Shown: positions 19,121 to 27,601 of the stretch, piece by piece | Layout of the letters: every line of letters starts with the position of its first letter | Position numbering within the stretch: position 1 is the stretch's first letter | Assembly (NCBI RefSeq): GCF_014295415.1 | Contig: NZ_CP052909.1 | Location: 2,666,001 to 2,730,000 of the forward strand | Direction: 5' to 3' | Length of the DNA: 64,000 nucleotides | Source of the DNA: Constantimarinum furrinae | GTDB taxonomy: Bacteria > Bacteroidota > Bacteroidia > Flavobacteriales > Flavobacteriaceae | Notes under the pieces: model-generated | What the model saw: only the letters and a program-made list of their open reading frames with translations | What the model was told of the DNA's origin: nothing | Database searches by the model: none | Made by a program: the position numbers and the translations under genes

Positions 19121-20809
19121 ATGTGCGGAATTGTATGTGCCTTCGAACTAAAAAAACGTTCTGAACAACTTCGTCCTCAACTCCTGGAAATGGCCAAATG
19201 TATCCGGCACAGGGGTCCGGACTGGAGCGGGATCTTCGACGACGAAAAAGCTATCTTGGCTCATGAGAGACTGGCCATTGTGGACCCAACCTCGGGAAAA
19301 CAACCGTTACTTTCGGCCGACAAGAAATTAGTGCTAGCAGCAAATGGCGAAATTTATAATCATCAGGAACTACGGAAAAATTTGAAGCAGGAATATGAAT
19401 TCCTTACCAAAAGTGACTGCGAGGTGATCCTAGCGCTCTATCGGGAAAAAGGAACCGACTTTCTTGACGACCTCAACGGTATCTTCGGATTTGCACTTTA
19501 TGATGTAGAGAATGATTCTTATCTCATTGCGAGGGATCATATGGGGATCATCCCATTGTATATTGGTTGGGATAAGGACGGAACCTTCTATGTTGCTTCC
19601 GAATTAAAAGCGCTGGAAGGCGTATGTTCAAAAATAGAACTGTTTCCGCCGGGGCATTATCTGGATAGCCGGGAAGGAGAATTCAAACGATGGTGGACCC
19701 GGGACTGGATGGAATACGACAGTGTAAAGGACAACGAAACCAGTATCGAGGAGCTGCGGGAAGCGTTGGATGCGGCTGTGCACAGACAGTTGATGAGTGA
19801 TGTACCCTATGGGGTATTGCTTTCGGGCGGATTGGATTCTTCGATCACTTCGGCTTTAGCCAAAAAATACGCCGATAAACGCATCGAAAGTGGCGATAAG
19901 GATAACGCATGGTATCCGCAACTGCATTCCTTCGCTATTGGTTTGGAGGGCTCTCCCGACCTGGCAGCGGCACAAAAAGTGGCAGACCATATTGGAACGG
20001 TACATCATGAGATAAAATTTACAATTCAGGAAGGGATCGATGCCATTCGTGATGTGATCTATCATGTGGAAACCTACGACATCACTACAATTCGCGCCAG
20101 CACTCCTATGTTTTTACTGGCAAGAGCCATAAAGGCTATGGGTATTAAAATGGTTTTGAGCGGTGAAGGTGCCGATGAGATCTTTGGGGGCTATTTGTAC
20201 TTTCACAAAGCTCCAAGTGCCAAGGATTTTCACGAAGAGAATGTGCGAAAATTGGAAAAACTTCATATGTACGATTGTTTACGAGCCAATAAATCGCTGG
20301 CCTCATGGGGAATAGAGGGCAGAGTGCCATTTCTGGACAAGGAATTTATGGATGTGGCCATGCGCTTAAACCCCAAAGACAAGATGATCGTGGCCGGTCA
20401 AGCTAGTCCTAAAGACAAACAGGCCATGGAAAAATGGGTGCTTCGGGAGGCTTTTGGTGATATGCTGCCCGAAAGCGTGGCATGGAGACAGAAAGAACAG
20501 TTTAGTGACGGAGTGGGTTACAGCTGGATCGACACTCTAAAGGAGATCGTTCAGCAGGAAGTAAGCGATGAACAGATCGCCAATGCCAAATACCGTTTCC
20601 CAATTCAAACACCAACGAGCAAGGAAGAATTTTACTATCGTTCCATCTTTGAAGAACACTTCCCCAGCGATGCTGCAGCGCTTAGCGTACCATCGGTTCC
20701 TAGTGTTGCCTGTAGCAGTCCGGTTGCTCTGGCCTGGGATGAGAGTTTCAAAAATATGAATGATCCCAGCGGACGAGCAGTTGCGAATGTACATGACAAA
20801 GCCTATTAA
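19121..20809 (+). CDS. asnB: Asparagine synthase (glutamine-hydrolysing), AsnB
   Basis: The 562-residue class II amidotransferase makes asparagine from aspartate, ATP and glutamine. It starts MCGIVCAF, exposing the catalytic Cys2 after Met removal. The glutaminase domain (RHRGPDWSG, AIVDPTSGKQPL, LAANGEIYNH) is followed by the synthetase domain with the PP-loop SGGLDSS. The C-terminus ends in the PSGRAV segment usual for E. coli-type AsnB. The 120 nt between the attenuator terminator and the ATG hold no other frame. Expression is probably controlled by the Asn leader. Confidence 0.95.
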   Translation: MCGIVCAFELKKRSEQLRPQLLEMAKCIRHRGPDWSGIFDDEKAILAHERLAIVDPTSGKQPLLSADKKLVLAANGEIYNHQELRKNLKQEYEFLTKSDCEVILALYREKGTDFLDDLNGIFGFALYDVENDSYLIARDHMGIIPLYIGWDKDGTFYVASELKALEGVCSKIELFPPGHYLDSREGEFKRWWTRDWMEYDSVKDNETSIEELREALDAAVHRQLMSDVPYGVLLSGGLDSSITSALAKKYADKRIESGDKDNAWYPQLHSFAIGLEGSPDLAAAQKVADHIGTVHHEIKFTIQEGIDAIRDVIYHVETYDITTIRASTPMFLLARAIKAMGIKMVLSGEGADEIFGGYLYFHKAPSAKDFHEENVRKLEKLHMYDCLRANKSLASWGIEGRVPFLDKEFMDVAMRLNPKDKMIVAGQASPKDKQAMEKWVLREAFGDMLPESVAWRQKEQFSDGVGYSWIDTLKEIVQQEVSDEQIANAKYRFPIQTPTSKEEFYYRSIFEEHFPSDAAALSVPSVPSVACSSPVALAWDESFKNMNDPSGRAVANVHDKAY

Positions 20810-20930
20810 GACCAGACAGTTAAGATCAAAAAATGTTAAACGGAACTTTTAGAACCTGTTTTAGCCGCGACAGTTTAAGAATGGTTTAACGTCATTAATG
20901 ATCGATCTAAGAGTAATCAATAACTGAGTT

Positions 20931-22829
20931 TTATTCTTTTGAGATCAGCTCTTTTATTGTATCGATCTCTTCTTGTTGTTGTTTCAGGTGCTTTCTTAGG
21001 AGAGCGTTTTCGGCATCGAGCTGTTCTATTTTCTTATTAGCTTCTATGGCATATAGAAAAAGTTCTTCAATTTTCTCGAGATTCGTTACTGAAGTCTCCG
21101 CCAAATTGATGGTCATATCATTCTCTTCAATTTCCTGATAAGACTTCACACCGGGCAGATGTCCGTTAGCCCTGATATATTTTTCAATCTCCGATAAGGT
21201 TTTAAATTTATAATCAGGGTTTATTTCTGAAAATCCATTCCAATAGTTTTCAAAAACATAATCGGGATAGGTAGTCGTATTACTCTGAAAACTATCTGCC
21301 CTGGCTACACCATAAACACGAAGCGGAAAACCTCCAAACAAATCAATTTCCACCAGATCTGAAGAAGAAGACCTGAAGACAAAACTGTCTGTAGAATCTC
21401 TGTACTCTATTCCAAAATTGGTATAGGCAGTGGAATGAGAGACGACCATTCTGTTCGAATTGGATGTTCCACCGTCGAACATATAGATCATAGGACTGGG
21501 ATTTGCAGCAGTGCTTTGTTTAAATGTGATACTGGTCTGGTCGCTTTGAAAAACAATATCATCCCCGGGATTAAGGAGATTTAAAACGGTTCCCGTGCGA
21601 GACCAGAAATGATCTGGAGTAACCCAGCTTGTATTACCACTTCCATCTGTTTGAATAATTTGATTATTTAACCCTCTTGAGGTAGGAAGAATATATCGCT
21701 CGGGTGTGTCCGGTCCTATAGAAACCCTTCCTATAAAATATCCGGCATAACCATCAGCTTTCATTACATCAGATAGAATACCATAATGCGTTCCTCCGAT
21801 TGCCGGATTAATGTAAGCTTGGTATCCTATTTTACTTCCGCTCCCTCCTCCATTAATTGAAGTAGAATTTCCTATTCGGTTTCCATTTCCGGCTGAAGTC
21901 ATCATGTGGTAAGTTCCGTATTCAGAATTATCACTACTTCCGGTAAATGCATTGTAGGTTCCGTATCGAATTTTATCAAGTGTACCATTGAACACATTGT
22001 ATAGGCCATAGGTATAACCATCATTGTTTGAAAATTCATTTTTCACACCAATTTTTATACCTGATCCCGACCCCGAAAAGATACTACTCGAACCAAAATG
22101 AGCCCCGTTTCCCTCCCCGTTAAACAGATTATAATTTCCGAAATGATTACCTCCACCTGCATTGTCGAATCTGCTAAATACTCCTGTCTGATTGCCATCG
22201 CCTGATCCGGACAAAAGATTAAAAATTCCATTGTGCAATCCCGACCCATTTCCGGTAACCGATAAGGCCAGCGCAGTATGATTTCCATTGTTAGAGTTGC
22301 TTACTAAAATTCCACCACCAGTTTTTGACCCTGGATTTGATCCACTAAGCTCTACTCTCATACCTTGAGCAGAAATATTCTCTACTATGTCCAATTTATA
22401 ATTAGCTGTATTTTTGCCAATGGCGAGATTTCCCAAATGATAAATATCATCATTTATATTGTCCGGCGGCGTAGTAGTCCCTTCCTCATACCAATCTATG
22501 TCGGTCCCGGTTCCTGTGGCCAAGGCAGTCCACATAGAACTGCTGCTGTCCCAATAATAAAAACCCTTTGATACACTTCCGTTTCCTGTGGCAAATATGA
22601 ACAAACCATCCTGAGATACAGCAGGATCAATTACCGGAAACTCGTCTATTTTCGGAATTAATATACCGTCGTCGCTAGCCGGGTTCGTTTGATTGGATGC
22701 ACGTATATCTAAAACCGCCAACGGATTCGTAGTTCCTATTCCAACTTGAGCATGCATCCCAAGAGTAAACATACAGATCGAAAGGATCAAGAATCCAAAC
22801 TCTTTCATAGCTATTGAAACTTTATTCAT
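20931..22829 (-). CDS. Secreted repeat-rich tail-fibre-like protein with C-terminal coiled coil
   Basis: The 632-residue protein has a signal peptide; translation may start at 22829 or, more conventionally, at 22808 (MKEFGFLILS). After the signal the sequence VGIGTTNPLAVLDIRAS is typical of Bacteroidota fibre-like proteins. Residues of about 195-345 contain around eight degenerate repeats of about 19 residues of the type GxGxxxGxxNxFxGSG. The C-terminal about 110 residues (YPDYVFENYW ... LPGVKSYQEI) resemble the tail of such proteins and end in a heptad coiled coil (about residues 595-630), which suggests trimerisation. It is probably surface exposed. It is downstream of and co-directional with the TPR-LuxR gene. 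Function is unknown. Confidence 0.72.
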   Translation of the reverse strand: MNKVSIAMKEFGFLILSICMFTLGMHAQVGIGTTNPLAVLDIRASNQTNPASDDGILIPKIDEFPVIDPAVSQDGLFIFATGNGSVSKGFYYWDSSSSMWTALATGTGTDIDWYEEGTTTPPDNINDDIYHLGNLAIGKNTANYKLDIVENISAQGMRVELSGSNPGSKTGGGILVSNSNNGNHTALALSVTGNGSGLHNGIFNLLSGSGDGNQTGVFSRFDNAGGGNHFGNYNLFNGEGNGAHFGSSSIFSGSGSGIKIGVKNEFSNNDGYTYGLYNVFNGTLDKIRYGTYNAFTGSSDNSEYGTYHMMTSAGNGNRIGNSTSINGGGSGSKIGYQAYINPAIGGTHYGILSDVMKADGYAGYFIGRVSIGPDTPERYILPTSRGLNNQIIQTDGSGNTSWVTPDHFWSRTGTVLNLLNPGDDIVFQSDQTSITFKQSTAANPSPMIYMFDGGTSNSNRMVVSHSTAYTNFGIEYRDSTDSFVFRSSSSDLVEIDLFGGFPLRVYGVARADSFQSNTTTYPDYVFENYWNGFSEINPDYKFKTLSEIEKYIRANGHLPGVKSYQEIEENDMTINLAETSVTNLEKIEELFLYAIEANKKIEQLDAENALLRKHLKQQQEEIDTIKELISKE

Positions 22830-22991
22830 TAGACCATAAAATTGCTTTTTTTTGAAGATGAACGACCTAACCCCATGGGATAGTTTTAAGAAAAAATATT
22901 TTTAATATCTGAATATGAGCGTCTTACGAAAATACTTGACTCAAAGAAAAAATATGAGATACAGCACAGAATTTACATCAATCCATAGCCA

Positions 22992-24557
22992 TTAAATTGA
23001 CTCCAACATAAATTTAAAGGCTTCCTTTCTATTATTCACACCCAATTTACTGTACGCGTTCCTTAAATGAAATTTTACGGTGCTTACCGAAACAAATAAT
23101 TGATCTCCGATCTCGGAATTGGTCTTGCCGGCAATGCACAATTTTAAGGTTTCAAATTCTCGGTGGGTAAGAGGGGCTTGAAGCTTTTCATTTAACTCAT
23201 CAATATTTAAATCAACCGAGAGTTCGGAGGGGCTGCTGTGGAGTTCCATAAACCGCTTTTGTAATGCTTCCACTTGTAATGTTTGTGCTTCACGCTCTGC
23301 TTTTACTTTTTTAAATCGGGTGATAAAAAATAACAACAACACAATAATGATCAATATCCCGCCAACCATTAAAAACAGGAATTCGTTTCTTGTTCTTTTT
23401 AGGTCGGCCTGACTTAACTGACTTTCGTAGGTTAATTTTTGTATTTCCTTTTCCTTTTTAGCCGTCTCATACTGGGTTTCTAATGCCGCCACTCGCGCCT
23501 TTACTTCTACATTATTCAGTGAATCGGTAAGTACAATATACTCATTTCGATACCCTAATGCCTGCTCGACATTTCCTTTTTTCAGAGCGATTTTATACAA
23601 TAGATCAAAAGCATCTTGCTCGCTGTTTGCATAACCCTTTTCCTGTGAGAGTGACAAAGCAATTTGAGCATCTTCTTCAGCGCCTTTAATGTTATTCCTT
23701 TGAAGTTTTAAGCCGGATAGATCAATTAAAGTAAGGACATATTCTTCCTGTTCCCCTAAAGCCTTAGCATAATTATGTGCCTGTTGATAGTGGATTAAAG
23801 CCTTATCCAGAAGTTCCCTTTTAACGAAGATATCGCCTAAGTTCTTTTCGGCATAGACAAGCATGGTTGAATCATCAAGATTCTTAAAAAATGTTCGTGC
23901 GGTATTTAAATGGCTTATGGCATTTTCGAAATCTTCCAGGTCGTTGTATACCATCGCCAATCGTAAATGATTTAAAGCAATCTCTGTGGTGTCTTTAATA
24001 GTTTCGGAAAGAATCAGGCTCTTTTTTGTAATTCCAAGAGCTTTGTCAATTTGCCCAAGCTGGTAGTACACCCCACCCAGATTTCCATAGGTTTTACTTA
24101 AAACTTCCTGCAACTTTGGGTCTTTAGCGCCTTCAGCTAGTCGCATTACTTCCTGAAAGGCAATCAACGATTCTTCGTGTTCTGCTTTCCCCATATAAAC
24201 CAGTCCACGCGTATTATAGATCATGGCCAGTAAAAAATTTCGCTCTTCAGATTTTGCAATTTTTTCGGCCTTATTGAGATAATAAAAAGAAGAATCTGCC
24301 CGGTTTATCTGCCCATACCCTATCCCTAAATTCAAATAATACTGCCCTTGTAAAGCATCTGTGGTTTCTGAAATTATATCATGTAAACCAAGCAAGGTAT
24401 CGATCGCATCTCGTGGATTTTCAATGACCTGAAATTGATCTAAACCCTGTTGTAATTTCTCATTTGCAGTTTGGCCAGTTACTAGTACAGGTAAGAGCAG
24501 AAAGAAAAAGTAATATAATCCTTTTTCAGGCACAAAAGTTCTAAGCGGGCGAGGCAT
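22992..24557 (-). CDS. TPR-containing transmembrane LuxR-type regulator
   Basis: The 521-residue protein starts at 24557 (MPRPLRTFVP); a start seven codons upstream is also open. An N-terminal signal or anchor (FFFLLLPVLVTGQ) precedes tandem tetratricopeptide repeats over about residues 40-340, a coiled-coil segment, one transmembrane helix (about residues 396-415) and a C-terminal GerE/LuxR helix-turn-helix (LTHREFETLKLCIAGKTNSE and VSTVKFHLRN). The TPRs would be outside the cytoplasm and the DNA-binding domain inside, an arrangement common in Bacteroidota. Its target is not known; the downstream fibre-like gene is a plausible one. Confidence 0.82.
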   Translation of the reverse strand: MPRPLRTFVPEKGLYYFFFLLLPVLVTGQTANEKLQQGLDQFQVIENPRDAIDTLLGLHDIISETTDALQGQYYLNLGIGYGQINRADSSFYYLNKAEKIAKSEERNFLLAMIYNTRGLVYMGKAEHEESLIAFQEVMRLAEGAKDPKLQEVLSKTYGNLGGVYYQLGQIDKALGITKKSLILSETIKDTTEIALNHLRLAMVYNDLEDFENAISHLNTARTFFKNLDDSTMLVYAEKNLGDIFVKRELLDKALIHYQQAHNYAKALGEQEEYVLTLIDLSGLKLQRNNIKGAEEDAQIALSLSQEKGYANSEQDAFDLLYKIALKKGNVEQALGYRNEYIVLTDSLNNVEVKARVAALETQYETAKKEKEIQKLTYESQLSQADLKRTRNEFLFLMVGGILIIIVLLLFFITRFKKVKAEREAQTLQVEALQKRFMELHSSPSELSVDLNIDELNEKLQAPLTHREFETLKLCIAGKTNSEIGDQLFVSVSTVKFHLRNAYSKLGVNNRKEAFKFMLESI

Positions 24558-24638
24558 AAAAATTATGAGTTGAAACACAAAGCCTTAAATATACTAAAAT
24601 GTTCTTACGAAGTTAAAAGTTAATCAGGCCTTTATATT

Positions 24639-24658
24639 GGGCTAAAAATTTTTAACCC
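24639..24658. promoter_or_regulatory. Near-perfect 20-bp palindrome between menB and the TPR-LuxR gene
   Basis: GGGCTAAAAATTTTTAACCC is an 18/20 inverted repeat with no loop, lying 38 nt after the menB stop and 81 nt before the regulator's ATG (both genes on the minus strand). It could be the regulator's operator or a weak terminator of menB. Neither is shown. Confidence 0.3.
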
Positions 24659-24695
24659 GAAATACGAAAATCTCACACCTTTGGGCCCTAACACA

Positions 24696-25535
24696 TTAAG
24701 GCAACCACTTCTTATCAAAATTAGGCTTGCGCTTTTCCAGAAACGCATCCCGGCCTTCCTTGGCCTCATCGGTCATATAGGCAAGTCTGGTGGCTTCCCC
24801 TGCGAAGACCTGTTGTCCTACCATCCCATCATCGGTAAGGTTCATGGCAAACTTTAGCATTTTTATGCTTGTGGGCGACTTGGCCAAGATCTCCTGTGCC
24901 CATTCAAAGGCTGTGGCCTCCAATTCATCATGAGGCACTACCGCATTCACCATACCCATTTCGTAGGCTTCCTGCGCAGAGTAATTCCTTCCGAGGAAAA
25001 AGATCTCACGAGCCCGTTTCTGCCCTACCATTTTGGCCAGATACGCACTTCCGTAGCCTCCGTCGAAACTGGTAACATCGGCATCGGTTTGCTTAAAGAT
25101 AGCATGCTCTTTACTCGCCAGCGTGATATCGCAAACTACATGCAGACTGTGACCACCACCAACGGCCCATCCCGGTACCACACAGATCACTGCTTTGGGC
25201 ATAAAGCGTATGAGACGTTGTACGTCCAGAATATTCAAACGGTGATATCCGTCTTCCCCTACATACCCCTGATGGCCGCGCGCTTTTTGGTCTCCTCCGC
25301 TGCAAAAACTATATACTCCGTCCTTACTCGAAGGTCCTTCGGCAGAAAGCAGAACCACGCCAATACTTGTATCCTCCTGAGCATCGTGAAAGGCATCCAG
25401 TAATTCACTGGTGGTCTTTGGCCGGAATGCATTGCGAACATCGGGCCTGTTAAAGGCAATTCGCGCTACACCATGGCTCTTTTTGTAGGTGATATCTGTA
25501 TATTCTTTGGCGGTTTTCCAGTTGGGTGTACTCAT
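24696..25535 (-). CDS. menB: 1,4-dihydroxy-2-naphthoyl-CoA synthase
   Basis: The 279-residue crotonase-fold enzyme closes the naphthoate ring from O-succinylbenzoyl-CoA in menaquinone synthesis. Diagnostic segments are FNRPDVRNAFRPKT, FCSGGDQKARG, GWAVGGGHSLHVVCD (oxyanion hole) and TDADVTSFDGGYGSAYLAK, whose Asp and Tyr are typical of MenB. The end RKPNFDKKWLP is also characteristic. The other menaquinone genes are 5 kb away (menD, menF, menI-like), so menB stands apart from them. Confidence 0.95.
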   Translation of the reverse strand: MSTPNWKTAKEYTDITYKKSHGVARIAFNRPDVRNAFRPKTTSELLDAFHDAQEDTSIGVVLLSAEGPSSKDGVYSFCSGGDQKARGHQGYVGEDGYHRLNILDVQRLIRFMPKAVICVVPGWAVGGGHSLHVVCDITLASKEHAIFKQTDADVTSFDGGYGSAYLAKMVGQKRAREIFFLGRNYSAQEAYEMGMVNAVVPHDELEATAFEWAQEILAKSPTSIKMLKFAMNLTDDGMVGQQVFAGEATRLAYMTDEAKEGRDAFLEKRKPNFDKKWLP

Positions 25536-25625
25536 ATTTCATATTTTAGCGTAAAGATATAACTTTGTTGTTTAAGGGTATTTACTGAAAACACTTCTTA
25601 AACTAATTTATTCAGAAATTAAATT

Positions 25626-26747
25626 ATGCGAAATCTTCTCTTTTTCTTCGGAATGCTATGTATCGCGGTGATCGCTCCGGCACAACAACCATATCAATTC
25701 ACCGAAACGATTGACCTGGAAGCCACTCCTGTAATAAGTCAGGGTCGTACAGGAACCTGCTGGAGCTTTTCCAGCACATCCTTTTTGGAATCGGAGATCA
25801 TCAGGCTTACGGGAAAGCAGATCGACCTTTCCGAGATGTATACCGTGCGGAATACCTATCCGAAGAAAGCCGAAAACTTTGTCATGCGACAGGGCAAAGC
25901 GCAATTTAGTGAGGGCGGACTCGCACACGATGTGATCAATTCGGTGCGGGAATACGGTTTGGTTCCACAGGAAGCCTACAGCGGATTGTTCGCCAATGAA
26001 CGTGATCACAATCACGCCGAACTGGTAGCAGTACTTGAAGCCATGGTAAAGACCTATGTGGATAATCCCGGGAGAAAGCTGAGCAAGAATTGGGATGATG
26101 CCGTAGATGCCGTTTTAAATGTCTATCTGGGAAACAACCCTACCACCTTCATGTATGAGGGCAAACAATATACCCCAAAGAGTTTTTTGGAGATGACCGG
26201 GATCGTTCCCGATGATTATGTAACGATTACTTCCTTCACGCATGCACCTTTTTATTCTAAATTTATTCTGAATATCCCCGACAACTGGAGTTACGGTAGC
26301 ATGTATAATGTTCCTCTGGATGAAATGATGGCGGCTGTTGACAATGCCCTCGAAAACGGATTTACCGTAGAACTGGACTGCGATGTAAGCGAACAAACCT
26401 TCTCTTCAAAGGATGGTGTTGCGGTCATTCCGAAGGATTCCGAAAATAATATAAAAGCCTTACAAGGTATCTATCCCGAGATGAAGATCACTCAGGAGTA
26501 CCGACAGGATGAATTTGAAAATTTCACCACTACCGATGATCACCTCATGCATATCACCGGAATGCTGAAAGATCAGAATGGAACCAAATATTATAAAGTA
26601 AAGAACAGTTGGGGAACCGACGAGACCCGAAATGCGAACGGCGGGTACGTATACTTTAGTGAGGCCTATATGCGTTTAAAGACAATTAGTATTATGGTGC
26701 ACAAAGATGCATTACCTAAAAATACTGCTAAAAAGCTGAATTTATAA
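25626..26747 (+). CDS. Secreted C1-family (bleomycin hydrolase/aminopeptidase C-like) cysteine peptidase
   Basis: The 373-residue protein has a Sec signal (ends VIAPAQ). The papain-like catalytic set is present: QGRTGTCWSFSS with nucleophile Cys45, His in DDHLMHITGM, and Asn in KVKNSWGTD. The insertion pattern between Cys and His resembles the C1B bleomycin hydrolase/PepC branch. Unlike cytosolic PepC it is predicted to be exported, so a role in periplasmic or extracellular peptide breakdown is likely. It is followed after 29 nt by a small exported protein, probably in the same transcript. Confidence 0.88.
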   Translation: MRNLLFFFGMLCIAVIAPAQQPYQFTETIDLEATPVISQGRTGTCWSFSSTSFLESEIIRLTGKQIDLSEMYTVRNTYPKKAENFVMRQGKAQFSEGGLAHDVINSVREYGLVPQEAYSGLFANERDHNHAELVAVLEAMVKTYVDNPGRKLSKNWDDAVDAVLNVYLGNNPTTFMYEGKQYTPKSFLEMTGIVPDDYVTITSFTHAPFYSKFILNIPDNWSYGSMYNVPLDEMMAAVDNALENGFTVELDCDVSEQTFSSKDGVAVIPKDSENNIKALQGIYPEMKITQEYRQDEFENFTTTDDHLMHITGMLKDQNGTKYYKVKNSWGTDETRNANGGYVYFSEAYMRLKTISIMVHKDALPKNTAKKLNL

Positions 26748-26776
26748 ATGGTGTGATTTTTGATAGCTGTATCCCT

Positions 26777-27220
26777 ATGAAAAAACTACTTTTTCTTGTG
26801 CTTTTGCTTCCTGCGCTAGCGGTCGCTCAAAACGATTTTGAGACCCGGTATTTCACCATTAATGCCACGTCTTTACCCGATGTGACCGATCTTATGGAAT
26901 TTTCATTTGATGAGTCCCCTATCGTAAAACGATCGCTCAACGAATTCGATATGAACGTTCAGAACTATCGCAAACCGGTGGATATGGCCAGTGTTGTGGG
27001 CGCTCAGAAAAGGAGTTTTGCCACAAAGGAGTACAGCATCGAAGGCTTACAATCACAATATAACGGTTTTGGGAGCGCAGCTCAATATGCTCCCGATGGT
27101 TCCACCCAACTCGTCAACCCGGTGTATAAGGATATGAGCGGATTTAATGCCGCTGATACCTGTCCGCCCTTCGGAATATGCCCCAGGTGCGCACACTATC
27201 GGGTTGGGAGAAGACGCTAA
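26777..27220 (+). CDS. Small exported protein of unknown function
   Basis: The 147-residue protein starts at the ATG at 26777 (MKKLLFLVLLLPALAVAQN), a clear Sec signal peptide; an upstream start at 26753 would bury the signal. The mature part has no recognised domain. The C-terminus has three cysteines (CPPFGICPRC) and an arginine-rich end. It is directly downstream of the C1 peptidase, which invites the idea of an inhibitor or partner, but nothing in the sequence proves it. The first mosaic repeat locus begins about 40 nt after its stop. Confidence 0.6.
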   Translation: MKKLLFLVLLLPALAVAQNDFETRYFTINATSLPDVTDLMEFSFDESPIVKRSLNEFDMNVQNYRKPVDMASVVGAQKRSFATKEYSIEGLQSQYNGFGSAAQYAPDGSTQLVNPVYKDMSGFNAADTCPPFGICPRCAHYRVGRRR

Positions 27221-27260
27221 TGATTCAGGATATATTCTGAAATGTATATAATTAAACCCT

Positions 27261-27600
27261 TACACCCGTCTTCCGTCTTCCGTCTCCTGTCTTCCGTCTT
27301 CCGTCTCCTGACTCTTGACAAAACAACCAAGAATCAAAACTTGATTCCGTGAAACGTGAATCGTGATGGGTGAAACTGACGCTGCAAACTGCTAACTTCC
27401 TACTTCATACTTCCGACTCCCGACTTCGGACTTCGAACCGCAGGCTCAAAGAATCAGAGTCTAACAACGCACTATTTATTATTTATTATTCAGCATTTAT
27501 TACTCATTACTCATCATTGATTATTAATTCTCCAGAGCATTAGCGAAGGAGGACCAGCTGCAAACTGCTAACTGCCTACTGCCGACTTCGATCCGTCTCC
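27261..27600. repeat. Mosaic short-tandem-repeat locus A
   Basis: This fills the space between two convergent genes. In order it contains Y-rich heptads of the CTTCCGT/CTCCTGA type, a CGTGAAN run, ACTGCNN heptads, GACTYCN heptads, a short CAAAG stretch, TCTAACAACGCACTATTTAT, TCATTAC-type heptads, an element AGCATTAGCGAAGGAGGA, then ACTGCNN and GACTTCN again up to the last bases before the stop of the esterase gene. The unit lengths of 7 and 8 argue against coding. Confidence 0.75.
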
Positions 27601-27601
27601 T

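Noticed and set aside
24869-25459. Several plus- and minus-strand frames inside menB
   Set aside because: They are shadows of a well-conserved gene in other frames and show no signal or domain.
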